A stretch of DNA of 64,000 bases from Gemmatimonadota bacterium (GCA_016713785.1 JADJOM010000003.1:1259501-1323500); one strand, 5' to 3'. Counted from the first letter of the stretch, positions 7,219 through 16,555 are shown. Notes: a model not told the origin generated them from the letters alone. Translations and numbers: made by a program.

Positions 7219-8991
7219 ATGACGCTCACGCCGCTCGACTGGGCCATCGTCGTCCTGTCGATCGTGGTCTCCTTCATCCCGGCCCTGGTGCTGGCCCGGC
7301 GGGCCGGCCAGAGCACGGCCGAGTTCTTCACCTCGGGCCGCGCGGCACCGTGGTGGCTGATCGGCGTGTCGATGGTGGCCACCACCTTCAGCACCGACAC
7401 GCCCAACCTGGTGACCAACCTGGTGCGGGAGAAGGGCGTGGCGAACAACTGGGCGTGGTGGTCGTTCCTGCTCACCGGGATGGCCACCGTCTTCTTCTAT
7501 GCCCGGCTGTGGCGCCGCAGCGGCGTGCTCACCGACCTCGAGTTCTACGAGATCCGCTACTCCGGCCGGCCCGCCACCCTGCTCCGCGGCTTCCGGGCCA
7601 TCTACCTGGGCCTGTTCTTCAACTGCGTGATCATGGCCACGGTGAACCTGGCCGCGGCCAAGATCGCCAACGTGGTGCTGGGCTGGCCGATGGTGCAGAC
7701 GCTCCTCATCTGCGCGGTCCTCAACATCCTCTTTGCCGCCACGTCGGGGCTGTGGGGGGTGCTGGTGACCGACTTCATCCAGTTCGGCATCGCGATGACC
7801 GGCGCGATCGCGCTCGCGGTGTTCTCGCTGCGCCAGCCGGAGGTCGGCGGCCTCGCGGGGCTCATCGCCCGGACCGACCCGGCCACGCTCAACCTGGTCC
7901 CCGACTTCGGCGACTGGAGCCTCACCCTCTCGGTCCTGGTGATCCCGCTGGCGGTGCAGTGGTGGTCGGTCTGGTACCCCGGCGCGGAACCGGGCGGCGG
8001 GAGCTACATCGCCCAGCGGATGCTCGCCGCCAAGAGCGAGCGCGATGCCCTCGCCGGCACGCTCTTCTTCAACGTGGCGCACTACGCCGTCCGCAGCTGG
8101 CCGTGGATCATCGTCGCGCTCTGCTCGATGCTCGTCTTCCCCACCCTCGACGACATCGCCCGGACCTTCCCCTACGTGGACCCGCGGCTGATCGGGCACG
8201 ACATGGCGTACCCCGCCATGCTCAAGTTCCTGCCCCCTGGGTTCATGGGGGTGATGATCGCCGGCATGCTGGCGGCGTACGTCTCCACGATCTCCACCCA
8301 CCTCAACTGGGGCACCAGCTACCTGGTGCATGACCTCTACCGCCGCTTCTACCGCCCCGGCCGGACCGAGGCCCACTACGTGATGGTGGGCCGGATCGCC
8401 ACGGCGCTGCTGATGGTGGTCGCGGCCGGCTTCACGATGGTGCTGGACACGGCCCGGCAGGCGTTCGACCTGCTGCTCTCGGTCGGCGCCGGGACGGGGC
8501 TGCTGTACCTGCTGCGCTGGTTCTGGTGGCGGGTGAACGCCTGGAGCGAGATCGCCGCGATGGTCGCGAGCTTCGTGGCGACCGTCGGCTTCACCCTGGC
8601 CCCGCGCGCCGGCCTTGCCATCCCCTCGCACGTGGCGCTGCTCGCCACGGTGGGCATCACCACCGTGGCCTGGGTGGCCACGACGCTCCTGACCGCCCCC
8701 ACGGCGCGCGCCCAGCTGGTCACGTTCTACCGCCTGGTGCGGCCGGCGGGGCCGGGCTGGGCCTCGGTCCGGGCCGAGGCGGGCGTGGGGCCGGCCGACG
8801 ACAGCCTCCCCCTCGCGCTGCTCGGCTGGGCCACGGGGATCGCCTTCGTCTATGCCGCGCTCTTCGGCACGGGCAGCTTCCTGTATGGCCGGACCAGCCA
8901 GGCCCTGGTCTGGCTCGTGGTCTTCGTGGTCAGCGGCGTCGGGTTGCTGCGCCTGGTGCCGCGCATCTGGGGCAGCAGCACGTCCGGCTGA
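7219..8991 (+). CDS. Sodium:solute symporter family protein (SSS)
   Basis: 590 residues with about 13-14 hydrophobic segments. The N-terminus 'LTPLDWAIVVLSIVVSFIPAL' plus 'EFFTSGRAAPWWLIGVSMVATTFSTDTP' matches the SSS family (LeuT fold), where the unwound first helix and the Ser/Thr-rich segment form part of the sodium and substrate site. The ATG at 7219 was chosen because the frame upstream of it lies inside the SRP RNA gene. The protein would import an organic solute with Na+ across the inner membrane. The substrate cannot be read from the sequence, and no catabolic genes flank it. Confidence 0.88.
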   Translation: MTLTPLDWAIVVLSIVVSFIPALVLARRAGQSTAEFFTSGRAAPWWLIGVSMVATTFSTDTPNLVTNLVREKGVANNWAWWSFLLTGMATVFFYARLWRRSGVLTDLEFYEIRYSGRPATLLRGFRAIYLGLFFNCVIMATVNLAAAKIANVVLGWPMVQTLLICAVLNILFAATSGLWGVLVTDFIQFGIAMTGAIALAVFSLRQPEVGGLAGLIARTDPATLNLVPDFGDWSLTLSVLVIPLAVQWWSVWYPGAEPGGGSYIAQRMLAAKSERDALAGTLFFNVAHYAVRSWPWIIVALCSMLVFPTLDDIARTFPYVDPRLIGHDMAYPAMLKFLPPGFMGVMIAGMLAAYVSTISTHLNWGTSYLVHDLYRRFYRPGRTEAHYVMVGRIATALLMVVAAGFTMVLDTARQAFDLLLSVGAGTGLLYLLRWFWWRVNAWSEIAAMVASFVATVGFTLAPRAGLAIPSHVALLATVGITTVAWVATTLLTAPTARAQLVTFYRLVRPAGPGWASVRAEAGVGPADDSLPLALLGWATGIAFVYAALFGTGSFLYGRTSQALVWLVVFVVSGVGLLRLVPRIWGSSTSG

Positions 8992-9071
8992 CCCGGGACC
9001 GCCCGATGCGCCACGGGGGCAGCGGAGCGCCGGTCGCGCTCCCCTGCCCCCGTCCCCTCTCCCGCCCGCGG

Positions 9072-10175
9072 CTACCCGCCGAACACGGCGGCGACGATCC
9101 GCTCCAGCTCCCGCCGCCCCTGCCCGAGGGCCGCTGCCAGGCGGAACTGCACCCGGGCCCGGTCGAGGTTCTGTCCCGGCCGATCGATCCGGTAGTAGCG
9201 ATCGCCGGCGAGGTGGTCGGCCAGGAACCGGAGCCCCTGCTCGAAGGTGATGACCAGCCCCGCCGCGACGAAGAGCCCACGCTCCGCGGGCGCCAGCCCG
9301 ACCGGGGCCAGGCCCGCCGCGAACCCCTCCACCAGTGCGGTGAACTGCGCCACGTCCACCGCCACCGGCGCCTCCGCGGCGGCGTCTTCCGCGGCGTGGG
9401 TGGCACCCGAGCGGATCAGGTCGCCGACGTCGTGCAGCAGCGTGCCCATCATCACGGTGTCGAGGTCGATGACCGCGACCGGTTCGCCGGTGGCGGCGTC
9501 GAGCAGCACGTTCCCGGCCTTGGCATCGTTGTGCACCACGCGGCACGGGAGGTCCGCCGCCGCGAGCAGTCCCACCCAGACGCGGTGCGTCTCCACGAAC
9601 GCGAGTTCCGCCGCCACGCCCGCCAGGCGGTCCGGGACCGCGCCGGCCACCGCCCGATCGAATGCGGCCAGGCGGGCGGGGGTGTCGTGGAACCCCGGCA
9701 GCGTCTCGACGAGCGGAGGCCCGGGAAAGTCGGCCAGCATCGCGTGGAAGCGGCCGAAGGCGCGCCCCACCGCGAAGGCCTCCGCCGGGGTCCCGACCCG
9801 CTCGATGGCCCGCACCCCGTCGAGCCAGGGGAAGACCCGCCACCAGGCCCCGTCGGCATCGCGGCAGCCGGGCACGCCGTCGTCCGCGTGGAGCGGCTCG
9901 GGCACGCGCCACCCCGCTCCACCCACGGGGTCCGCGCGCACCGCGGCCGCGAGGTGGGCCGCCACTCGCGCCGCGTTGGTGATGACCGGGGCACCGTCGG
10001 GGAAGACGTGCGGATTGAGGCGCTGCAGCAGAAAGCGCCCGGGGCCGCCGGGCCCCGCGCCGGTCACGAGGTAGGAGTCGTTGATGTGGCCGCCCCCCTG
10101 GAGGGCAGGCGGCGCGTCGGGGTGGACCCGGAAGCGCGCGAGCAGCGCGGCGAGGCGGCCCGGACTCAGGGCCAC
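9072..10175 (-). CDS. NahK-like anomeric sugar kinase (aminoglycoside phosphotransferase fold)
   Basis: 367 residues from a GTG at 10175 that overlaps the end of the nucleotidyltransferase gene by 10 bases. Motifs: 'GGGHINDSYLV' (27-37), 'FLLQRLNPHVFPD' (48-60) with Gln-Arg where kinases have the ATP lysine, catalytic H215-N-D217 with N222, and metal site 'VIDLDT' (D237, D239). This combination, including 'QR(L/I)N..VF' and 'IDLDTVM', is that of N-acetylhexosamine 1-kinases, which phosphorylate GlcNAc/GalNAc at C1. The adjacent nucleotidyltransferase fits a sugar salvage pathway (sugar to sugar-1-P to NDP-sugar). Exact sugar specificity is inferred only. Confidence 0.8.
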   Translation of the reverse strand: MALSPGRLAALLARFRVHPDAPPALQGGGHINDSYLVTGAGPGGPGRFLLQRLNPHVFPDGAPVITNAARVAAHLAAAVRADPVGGAGWRVPEPLHADDGVPGCRDADGAWWRVFPWLDGVRAIERVGTPAEAFAVGRAFGRFHAMLADFPGPPLVETLPGFHDTPARLAAFDRAVAGAVPDRLAGVAAELAFVETHRVWVGLLAAADLPCRVVHNDAKAGNVLLDAATGEPVAVIDLDTVMMGTLLHDVGDLIRSGATHAAEDAAAEAPVAVDVAQFTALVEGFAAGLAPVGLAPAERGLFVAAGLVITFEQGLRFLADHLAGDRYYRIDRPGQNLDRARVQFRLAAALGQGRRELERIVAAVFGG

Positions 10176-11071
10176 AGCGCGGCGGGATAGTCGCCGCGGT
10201 CCACCGCTGCGGCCAGCTGGCGCTGGACCCACTCGCGGTCGGCGGCGTAGGTCACGCCGCACCAGCGGCTGGTGGTGGGCAGCACCCGGACGCGCGCCTG
10301 GCCGCGGTCGAGGCCCTCCTGCACCGCGTCGGGGAGGTAGCTCTCCCCGCTCGTGCCGGGGCCGGCCTCGAGGAACCGAAGGAACGCCGCCTCGAGCAGC
10401 GGGAAGATGGCGCCGGTGAAGGCCCAGAGGTTCATCGAGACCGGGGTGTCCTTCGCCACCTGGACATGGCCCCCCGGTCCGATGCCGCTGAAGTCGCCAC
10501 CCGGGCCGGCCACCAGGTCCCGCGTCTCGGTGATGCCCTGCAGCAGCCCCTCCGGGGACACCCGCAGCACCGCGCGGTTCACGCCGCCCGCGGGGCTCGC
10601 CGTCTGGTCGAGCCGGTATCCGACGACGGCGTGGTCGGGCGCGTCCGGCGGCGTGGCGGCGAGGAAGCGGGCCGCGGCGGCGATGGCGTCGCGGCCATAG
10701 CAGTCGTCGGCGTTGAGCACGGCGAAGCTCCCCTCGACGGCCTCCCGGGCCGCGAGCACCGCCTGGGTGGTGCCCCACGGCCGGGTGCGGCCCGCCGGCA
10801 CCGTGAACGGCGGGGGCAGCGCTTCCGCCCGCTGGAACGCCACCCGCACCGGGAGCCGCCCGCGATAGCGGGACCCGACCTGCTGCTCGAAGGCCTCCGC
10901 CATCTCGGGCCGGATCACGAACACCACCGCCCCGAAGCCGGCGCGCCAGCCATCAAAGACGGCGTAGTCCATGAGGGTGGCGCCGCCCGGGCCCAGGGGA
11001 TCGAGCTGCTTGAGCCCCCCGTAGCGGCTGCCCAGCCCGGCGGCGAGCAGGACGAGCGCGGGGGCGGTCAC
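10166..11071 (-). CDS. NTP-transferase domain protein (sugar-1-phosphate nucleotidyltransferase-like)
   Basis: 301 residues. The GTG at 11071 overlaps the M14 peptidase stop (GTGA), and the signature begins at once: 'ALVLLAAGLGSRYGGLKQLDPLGPGGATLMDY', a glycine-rich nucleotide-binding loop. Later 'GTTQAVLAAREAV' and 'FAVLNADDCYGRDA' give the Asp-Asp metal site, and 'ITETRDL' and 'VSMNLWAF' are typical of glucose-1-phosphate-type transferases. It should activate a sugar-1-phosphate with a nucleoside triphosphate. The overlapping NahK-like kinase gene would supply that sugar phosphate. The nucleotide and sugar are unknown. Confidence 0.8.
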   Translation of the reverse strand: MTAPALVLLAAGLGSRYGGLKQLDPLGPGGATLMDYAVFDGWRAGFGAVVFVIRPEMAEAFEQQVGSRYRGRLPVRVAFQRAEALPPPFTVPAGRTRPWGTTQAVLAAREAVEGSFAVLNADDCYGRDAIAAAARFLAATPPDAPDHAVVGYRLDQTASPAGGVNRAVLRVSPEGLLQGITETRDLVAGPGGDFSGIGPGGHVQVAKDTPVSMNLWAFTGAIFPLLEAAFLRFLEAGPGTSGESYLPDAVQEGLDRGQARVRVLPTTSRWCGVTYAADREWVQRQLAAAVDRGDYPAALWP

Positions 11072-13737
11072 CGCCCCGGGGCCATCAGCACCGCGTTGGT
11101 GAGGAGCTTGGCGGGACCGCGCCAGAACCCGCGGTACACCGGATTGCTGGCGAAGAGCACCACCTGGCCCTGACCCGAGGATTCCACCGCCGCGTAGACG
11201 CTGTTGCGGAGGTGCTTCTCGGTGTTCGCCGGCCAGCTCCAGCCGGAGAGCAGCAGGTCGGCCCCCGTGAAGGCCACGGGGTTCGCGCCCTTCTCCGAGG
11301 GCTTGAGCAGCGCGCTCGTCTCCAGGAACACCGGCAGCTGGTCGCGATCGTAGCCGAAGGTGAGCCAGTGGGTGCGGTCGAGCGTCGCGCGGAAGATGCT
11401 GCCCGGGATGAACTCGGGCCGATTGCCGCCGGCCGCCGTGGGCGACACCAGTGGCGGGCCGATGGGCTCGCCCCCGGTGACGGTGGTGTCCTTGGCGGCG
11501 GCGCTGTCGCCGGTGACGGTGGCCACGGTCGTCAGCGCCACCTCCTTGCGGCCCACCAGCTCCACCGCGTCGCCGACGGCGATGACGGCCCCGCCCTCCT
11601 CGACCCAGCGCCGCAGCCGGGTGGCCCCGCCCTCCCCGAGCTCCCGGTACATCCGGCCGGCGGAACCGTCGGGGATGATCAGCGCATTGTACGGCGCCAG
11701 GTCCATCCAGCCCAGGGTGGCCAGGTTCACCAGCGTGACGGGGATGCCGAGCTCCCGCTCGAAATAGAACCACAGGGCCCCGAACGCCGTCTGGTCCACC
11801 CCCTCACCCGCCGCCAGGAGGATGCGGGGTGCGTGGAGCGCTTCCACCGTCTCGCTCCCCACCCCGTACTGTCCCGAGTCCGGGAACGCCGACTGGGCAG
11901 CGGTCACCGGGACCCCGAGCTCCACCGCGAGCGCCGTGATCCGCGCATGCACGGTCTCGGCGTTGCGCTGCACCCGCACCACGAACGTCCCGACCGGGAA
12001 GCCGGTACCGTTGGCGGTGAGGGTACGGGTGGCCACGCCGACCTTGGCGCCCTCGCGCAGGAGTCGCATGGCCAGGCGGGCGCCGGCCTCGCTCTCGTTG
12101 CCGAACAGGTACGCCGACCGCGCCCGGGGCGGCGCCGCCGCCACCAGCGGTGGCGCGGCGGTGAGCCGCTCGGCCGTGACCCGGGTGGTATCGTCGGTCC
12201 ACCAGGCGTCGAGGCCGAGGGTGAAGGGGAGCGACCAGCCGGTAACGTCGTAGAACTCGTAGCCCTCGCGGTCGCTCTCCTCGCCGCGACGCTGGTTGCG
12301 CTGATAGTGGCCCAGCTGCTGGCGCACGAAGCCGGAATCGAAGGCGGCCCGGGGCTCGAGCATGGTGGTGGCCAGGCGGGCCTCGGGCTGGTTGAAGTCC
12401 ACCACGTAGGTCCCCGCGGGGAAGGTCCGCCGCGCGGCTGCGCCGCCGTAGTAGGAGGTGGCGCGCAGGGTGGTCCACGGCTGGGTGAGGCGTACGACTT
12501 CGATCTCCTCCCCGGTGAGCCGCCGGACCAGCCACGCCAGCCGCACCGGGTCGGCGCCCGAGAAGAGCACCCGGCGCATCGGCCGGCGCTGCGCCTCGGC
12601 CATGCCGGTGGCGTGGAACTCATGGAAATCGCGCAGTCGCTCGGCGCGGGTCTCGGCGGCGTACCCGAGCGTGGCGAGCGAGGCCACATAGTGGTGCGCG
12701 ATCGCCATCTCGAACGTCACCCAGGTACCGTCGTCCTTCCGCTTCTTGAGCTCGGGGCCGCCATCGGTCTCGTAGGTCATCCCGACCCCACCCCGCATCG
12801 TGGGCCACATGTCGATGTAGCCGGGATAGAAGAAGTCGAACACGTCGCGGACGTAGTACTGCCAGCTGAAGCCGTCGAACGCCTGGCCATTGCGGCGACC
12901 GAAGCGCTCGAACCAGCCGTAGGTGCGCGCGGGCAGGTTCTGGTTCTGGGCCTGGGCCACCGGCGGGAAGAAGTACTGCGAGGTGGTGCTGTGCAGGTCG
13001 GCCACCACCTGCGGCCGCCAGCGGACGTAGACCGAGGCGAGGGCCTTCGACTCGGCCTGCGACTGGGCGAGCAGGTCCCGGTTCATGTCGAAGCGATAGT
13101 GGTTGAACCGGCCCCAGATGGCCCAGGGCTCGGTCTGCTCCACGGCGGCGGGGTCGTCGGTGCCCGTGGCCACCGAGTTGGACCAGGCCGCGAACCGCTC
13201 GTGCCCGTCGGGGTTCTGCGACGGGTTGATGAGCACCACCACGTTGCGGAGGATCTCGAGGGTGGCCGGCTCGTCCGAGGCCAGCAGCTGGTAGGCGGTC
13301 TGCATCGACGCCTCGAAGCCCGCCGGCTCGTTGCCGTGCACCGAATGCGTGAGCAGGACCGTCACCGGGGTCCGCTCGGCCAGGGCCCGGGCCTCCGCCG
13401 CCGTGGTGCGCCGCGGGTCGGCCAGCCGGGCCAGGTTGTCCCGGATCTCGTCGAGCCGTGCCAGGTTCTCCGGCGCCGAGATGATCAGCAGCCGCATCAC
13501 CTTCCCTTCCACGGTCCGCCCGATCACCTCGCTCCGCACCCGGTCCGGCGCGGCAGCCATCATCCGGTCGAAGGCCTGCTGCTGCTGGTGGTACATCGTG
13601 TGCTGGGCGCCGGCGGGATAGCCGTTGAGGGCGTCGGGGCGCGGCACGGTGGCGCGGTACGGCCCACGGGCGTAGAAGTCGAACTCCTGGGCCGAGAGCA
13701 GCGTCGGCAGCAGCAGCAGGGCGGTCAGCAGTCGCAT
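11068..13737 (-). CDS. Exported M14-family zinc carboxypeptidase with large C-terminal extension
   Basis: 889 residues. A signal peptide (residues 1-16, ending LLSA|Q) precedes the metallopeptidase domain. Zinc ligands are H134 and E137 in 'HSVHGNEPAG' and H249 in 'VVADLHSTT', with the substrate-binding 'NPDGHERF' and 'FDMNRD' between. About 500 residues follow the peptidase domain. Part of this (near 'APYNALIIPDGSAGRMY' and 'RRWVEEGGAVIAVGDAVELV') resembles a class I glutamine-amidotransferase-like fold without an evident nucleophile cysteine. The protein probably trims peptides in the periplasm or outside the cell. The stop overlaps the next gene's start. Confidence 0.85.
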   Translation of the reverse strand: MRLLTALLLLPTLLSAQEFDFYARGPYRATVPRPDALNGYPAGAQHTMYHQQQQAFDRMMAAAPDRVRSEVIGRTVEGKVMRLLIISAPENLARLDEIRDNLARLADPRRTTAAEARALAERTPVTVLLTHSVHGNEPAGFEASMQTAYQLLASDEPATLEILRNVVVLINPSQNPDGHERFAAWSNSVATGTDDPAAVEQTEPWAIWGRFNHYRFDMNRDLLAQSQAESKALASVYVRWRPQVVADLHSTTSQYFFPPVAQAQNQNLPARTYGWFERFGRRNGQAFDGFSWQYYVRDVFDFFYPGYIDMWPTMRGGVGMTYETDGGPELKKRKDDGTWVTFEMAIAHHYVASLATLGYAAETRAERLRDFHEFHATGMAEAQRRPMRRVLFSGADPVRLAWLVRRLTGEEIEVVRLTQPWTTLRATSYYGGAAARRTFPAGTYVVDFNQPEARLATTMLEPRAAFDSGFVRQQLGHYQRNQRRGEESDREGYEFYDVTGWSLPFTLGLDAWWTDDTTRVTAERLTAAPPLVAAAPPRARSAYLFGNESEAGARLAMRLLREGAKVGVATRTLTANGTGFPVGTFVVRVQRNAETVHARITALAVELGVPVTAAQSAFPDSGQYGVGSETVEALHAPRILLAAGEGVDQTAFGALWFYFERELGIPVTLVNLATLGWMDLAPYNALIIPDGSAGRMYRELGEGGATRLRRWVEEGGAVIAVGDAVELVGRKEVALTTVATVTGDSAAAKDTTVTGGEPIGPPLVSPTAAGGNRPEFIPGSIFRATLDRTHWLTFGYDRDQLPVFLETSALLKPSEKGANPVAFTGADLLLSGWSWPANTEKHLRNSVYAAVESSGQGQVVLFASNPVYRGFWRGPAKLLTNAVLMAPGR

Positions 13738-13772
13738 GAGGATGGCGGGAGGGCTGGAGGTGAAGCTGCGTT

Positions 13773-13798
13773 GGTGGGCCGGCCCCTGCCGGTCCGCC
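13773..13798 (-). terminator. Terminator-like hairpin after the aldolase/ytxH/yihY unit
   Basis: An 11-base-pair stem (13773-13783 with 13788-13798, two G-T wobbles) with loop CCCT lies downstream of the yihY-like gene and upstream of the M14 peptidase gene. No U-run follows, so it may work with Rho or be only a stalling or mRNA-stability element. A TATACT hexamer on the minus strand at 13803-13808 could be a -10 for the peptidase gene but has no matching -35, and would place this hairpin in the leader. Confidence 0.4.
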
Positions 13799-13824
13799 CG
13801 AGAGTATAGCCCGCGCGGGCGCCG

Positions 13825-14721
13825 TCAGCCACCACCGGCCACGACGGGCCGGGCATGGCTGGCGCGCTGGCGGCCCAGCAGGTCAAAGGTCTCCGCGACC
13901 ACGGCGCCCAGCAGGAACACCACGCCGGTGTAATAGAGCCAGAGGATGAAGAGGATCACCGCGCCGAGGTTGGCGTCGGCGGAGAAGCGGTCGGCCACCG
14001 CCAGGTTGTGCAGGTACCAGCCGTAGAACCGCTTGGCCACCTCGAACAGCAGCGCCGTGAACAGCGACCCGGCCAGCGCCGCGCGCCGCGGCAGGCGGCG
14101 GGGCGAGGCGTGCCGGTAGACCACGTAGAAGAGCGCGGCGGAGAAGACGAACGCCACCACCTCACTGACGCTCCGGCCGATGGACCCGACCAGGAGGCCG
14201 AGCCCCGGCCAGCGGGCGATCAGGTCCTGCCCACGGGTGTTGAGCACCCGGAGCCCGGTGGTGAGCGTCGCGTTCCCCACCAGCAGCGCCAGGGTGAAGA
14301 GCACCATCACGGCATCGCGCAGCTTGCCCGCGAGGAAGCCCAGCACGAAGTGCTGGCCCGTCGGCCGGCGCGGCACATCGTAGACGAGGGTGAGCGCGGT
14401 GCGGACCGAGGCAAAGAGGCGGGTGGCGAACCAGAGGAAGAGCGGCACCGCGTACAGCGAGATGGTCAGGCGGGCCCGGGTGAAGCCGAGCAGGAACTGC
14501 TCCACCGCCGCAAACGGCCCCGTGCCCCCCGCGCTCGCCGCCGGCGGCACCACGCGCTGGAACAGCTGGTGGAGATCCTGCGCGCTGGAGCGGGGCGAGA
14601 GGTGGGCCACGTGGGTGAGCGCCACCAGCAGGAGCAGCAGCAGCGGGATCGCCGCGAGCAGCGCGTCGAAGGTCAGCGCGCTCGCGAGGAACAGGATGTT
14701 GTGGCGGTCCGCCTGGTGCAC
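13825..14721 (-). CDS. YihY/UPF0761 (BrkB) family membrane protein
   Basis: 298 residues from a GTG at 14721, with six predicted membrane helices. The family pattern is seen in 'LFLASALTFDALLAAIPLLL', 'FLWFATRLFASVRTALTLVYD', 'FVFSAALFYVVYRHASPRR' and the last loop 'ANLGAVILFILWLYYTGVVFLLGAV'. Twenty in-frame residues upstream, back to a CTG that overlaps the ytxH stop, have the charge pattern expected for the family's N-terminus, so the true start may be there. Members are inner-membrane proteins of unsettled function, once annotated as ribonuclease BN or a virulence factor. It follows the ytxH-like gene. Confidence 0.85.
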   Translation of the reverse strand: MHQADRHNILFLASALTFDALLAAIPLLLLLLVALTHVAHLSPRSSAQDLHQLFQRVVPPAASAGGTGPFAAVEQFLLGFTRARLTISLYAVPLFLWFATRLFASVRTALTLVYDVPRRPTGQHFVLGFLAGKLRDAVMVLFTLALLVGNATLTTGLRVLNTRGQDLIARWPGLGLLVGSIGRSVSEVVAFVFSAALFYVVYRHASPRRLPRRAALAGSLFTALLFEVAKRFYGWYLHNLAVADRFSADANLGAVILFILWLYYTGVVFLLGAVVAETFDLLGRQRASHARPVVAGGG

Positions 14722-14777
14722 CGTCCGCCGGAGGAACGCCCCGGCACCGCGGAGGCGGGCGACAACCTCACCCGCGG

Positions 14778-15137
14778 TCAGGCGACCGGCTCCTCGTCCT
14801 CGTCGGCCGGTTCGGGCGCGCGGCGCCGGGCGCGGGCCTCCGCCAGCCGGCGCTCCAGCTCGCTGCGCACCTCGTCACGCCGCTCCGTCGCGGTCGGCGC
14901 CGGCGACGGACGCGCCCACTCGTCGCTCACCTTCTCCGAGAGCTCGCCGATCTTCTCCTCGGCCAGCGCCCGCGCCTTGCGCAACCGCCGCTTGAGCGCC
15001 CGCCGCGTCTCCGCCCCGCTCTGCGGCGCAAAGAGCAGTCCCGCCGCGAGGCCCAGCAGCGCCCCGAAGAGGATCGGCTTGAGCGACCCGCCGTCCCGCT
15101 CCACGTACACCACGTCCCGCTCGTCATCCCGGCTCAT
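14778..15137 (-). CDS. YtxH domain-containing membrane protein
   Basis: 119 residues from the ATG at 15137. A GTG six bases up, overlapping the aldolase stop as GTGA, is an alternative start. The pattern is that of YtxH/gas-vesicle-like small proteins: one membrane helix 'LKPILFGALLGLAAGLLFAPQSGAETRR' near the N-terminus, then a long charged alpha-helical tail ending in an acidic 'EPADEDEEPVA'. Members occur in stress or envelope contexts but their biochemical role is not established. It sits between a class II aldolase and a YihY-like gene, all close-packed. Confidence 0.75.
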   Translation of the reverse strand: MSRDDERDVVYVERDGGSLKPILFGALLGLAAGLLFAPQSGAETRRALKRRLRKARALAEEKIGELSEKVSDEWARPSPAPTATERRDEVRSELERRLAEARARRRAPEPADEDEEPVA

Positions 15138-15139
15138 GG

Positions 15140-16555
15140 TCACTCCCCGGCCTCGGCATCGTCTTCGGCCGTCACCAGCGCCCGCTCCAGCGACGCGTGC
15201 GACTGGTACGGCGCCCGCACCAGGCGCTGCACCAGGTCGGCGGTGCCGGCCACCTGGAGCTGGTCGAAGAGGAAGCCGAAGGTCTTCTCGAGGTCCGCGC
15301 CGATCGCGGCGCGCGCCGCGGCCGGCAGCCCCCAGACCTCACGCTTGAACGGCCCGATCGCCTTCTTGCGCGCCTTGTAGTAGAACTGCTCCGGCGTGTC
15401 GCCGGCCTTCTTCTCGCTCTGCGCGTTGGCGTCGAGCCAGGCGTACATCCGCTGGCGCAGCTCCGCCGGCAGCGCCGGGTGGTCGAAGACCAGCGACTGG
15501 AAATTGGTGGCGAGGTGGATCTCCGCGGTCTCCAGCCGGGCAAAGTTGCCGAAGGCGTCCGGCGGCAGGGTGCTCGCGCCGTGCTGCACGGCGCCGGCCA
15601 TCCCGTACTCCTCGCGCGCCGCCGTGGACAGCGCGGCCAGCGCGTCGAGGTCGAGCTTCACCTTGGCGATCGAGCCGTCCGGCAGCACCACGCCGCCGTG
15701 GCTGGTCCCCGTCTGCACCGAGATCTTGGAGATCCCCTCCAGGTCGCCCACCCGCCGCAGCGAGGGGATGTACCCGTCCATGAACGCGCGCAGTTCCTCC
15801 ACCGTGCTGTTCTTGTGGCCCACCTCGCCGATCTCGGCGCCCACCGAGACGGAGAAGCCCGCCGGCTCGATCTCGCGGATGAACGCGGTGATCTCCGCCG
15901 CGTGCTCGAAGTTGAGCCGCTGCTGCTCGAGCAGGGTCTCCTTCGAGAGGTCCACCAGCGTCGAGGTGTCGACGTCGATGTTGTAGAACCCGGCGCCCAC
16001 CTCCTCCTGGATCAGGCGCTTGACCTCCTCCACCTCCGCCTTCGGGTCCGCCTGGTACTTCCTGGCGTTCACCTGGCAGTGGTCACCCTGGATGAAGATC
16101 GGGAGGTAGTGGCCCTCGCGGAGCGCCGCGCCGATCATCACCGCCACGTACTCCGCCGGGCGCTGCTCGGTGTAGGCAATCTCCGAGCGGGCGATCTCGA
16201 GCAGGATGGCGCCGGCGTTGCGGGCCCTGGCGGCGCGGAACACCGCCCGGGCCGAGTCGTAGGCCAGCATCCGGATGTTGATGGCGGGCACCGTGAACCC
16301 ACGGCACTCCCCGCGCCCCCGGGCGAAGTACACCGCCGCGATCGACGCGGGGCGGGCCCCGACCGCCTGGCCGAGTTCCCACAGCAGCCAGCGCGCGGCA
16401 TCCCGGACGGCCGGCGCCCCGAACACCGCCTCCCAGACCACCCGATCGGTGGTCTCGGACGCGAGCGCCGCGGGAGTGCGGACCGTGACCCCTTCACCGG
16501 CGCGCGCGACGGCGCCACCGTACAGGGCAATGAGATCGGCGCGGTGATCGGCCAT
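15140..16555 (-). CDS. Class II fructose-bisphosphate aldolase-like protein (long form)
   Basis: 471 residues, longer than the ~350 of FbaA. Zinc and active-site elements of class II aldolases are visible: 'FIQGDHCQVN' (metal-binding His), 'YNIDVDTSTLVDL', 'VGAEIGEVG', 'QTGTSHGGVVLP' and 'AVQHGAS'. The N-terminal ~90 residues and the C-terminal ~110 are extra to the core. A ribosome site (AAGAGGACAGAG) precedes the ATG at 16555. The likely reaction is cleavage or condensation of fructose-1,6-bisphosphate, or a related ketose bisphosphate, in glycolysis. This fits the pyk and pgi genes just upstream, separated by a hairpin. Substrate within the family is not certain. Confidence 0.82.
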   Translation of the reverse strand: MADHRADLIALYGGAVARAGEGVTVRTPAALASETTDRVVWEAVFGAPAVRDAARWLLWELGQAVGARPASIAAVYFARGRGECRGFTVPAINIRMLAYDSARAVFRAARARNAGAILLEIARSEIAYTEQRPAEYVAVMIGAALREGHYLPIFIQGDHCQVNARKYQADPKAEVEEVKRLIQEEVGAGFYNIDVDTSTLVDLSKETLLEQQRLNFEHAAEITAFIREIEPAGFSVSVGAEIGEVGHKNSTVEELRAFMDGYIPSLRRVGDLEGISKISVQTGTSHGGVVLPDGSIAKVKLDLDALAALSTAAREEYGMAGAVQHGASTLPPDAFGNFARLETAEIHLATNFQSLVFDHPALPAELRQRMYAWLDANAQSEKKAGDTPEQFYYKARKKAIGPFKREVWGLPAAARAAIGADLEKTFGFLFDQLQVAGTADLVQRLVRAPYQSHASLERALVTAEDDAEAGE

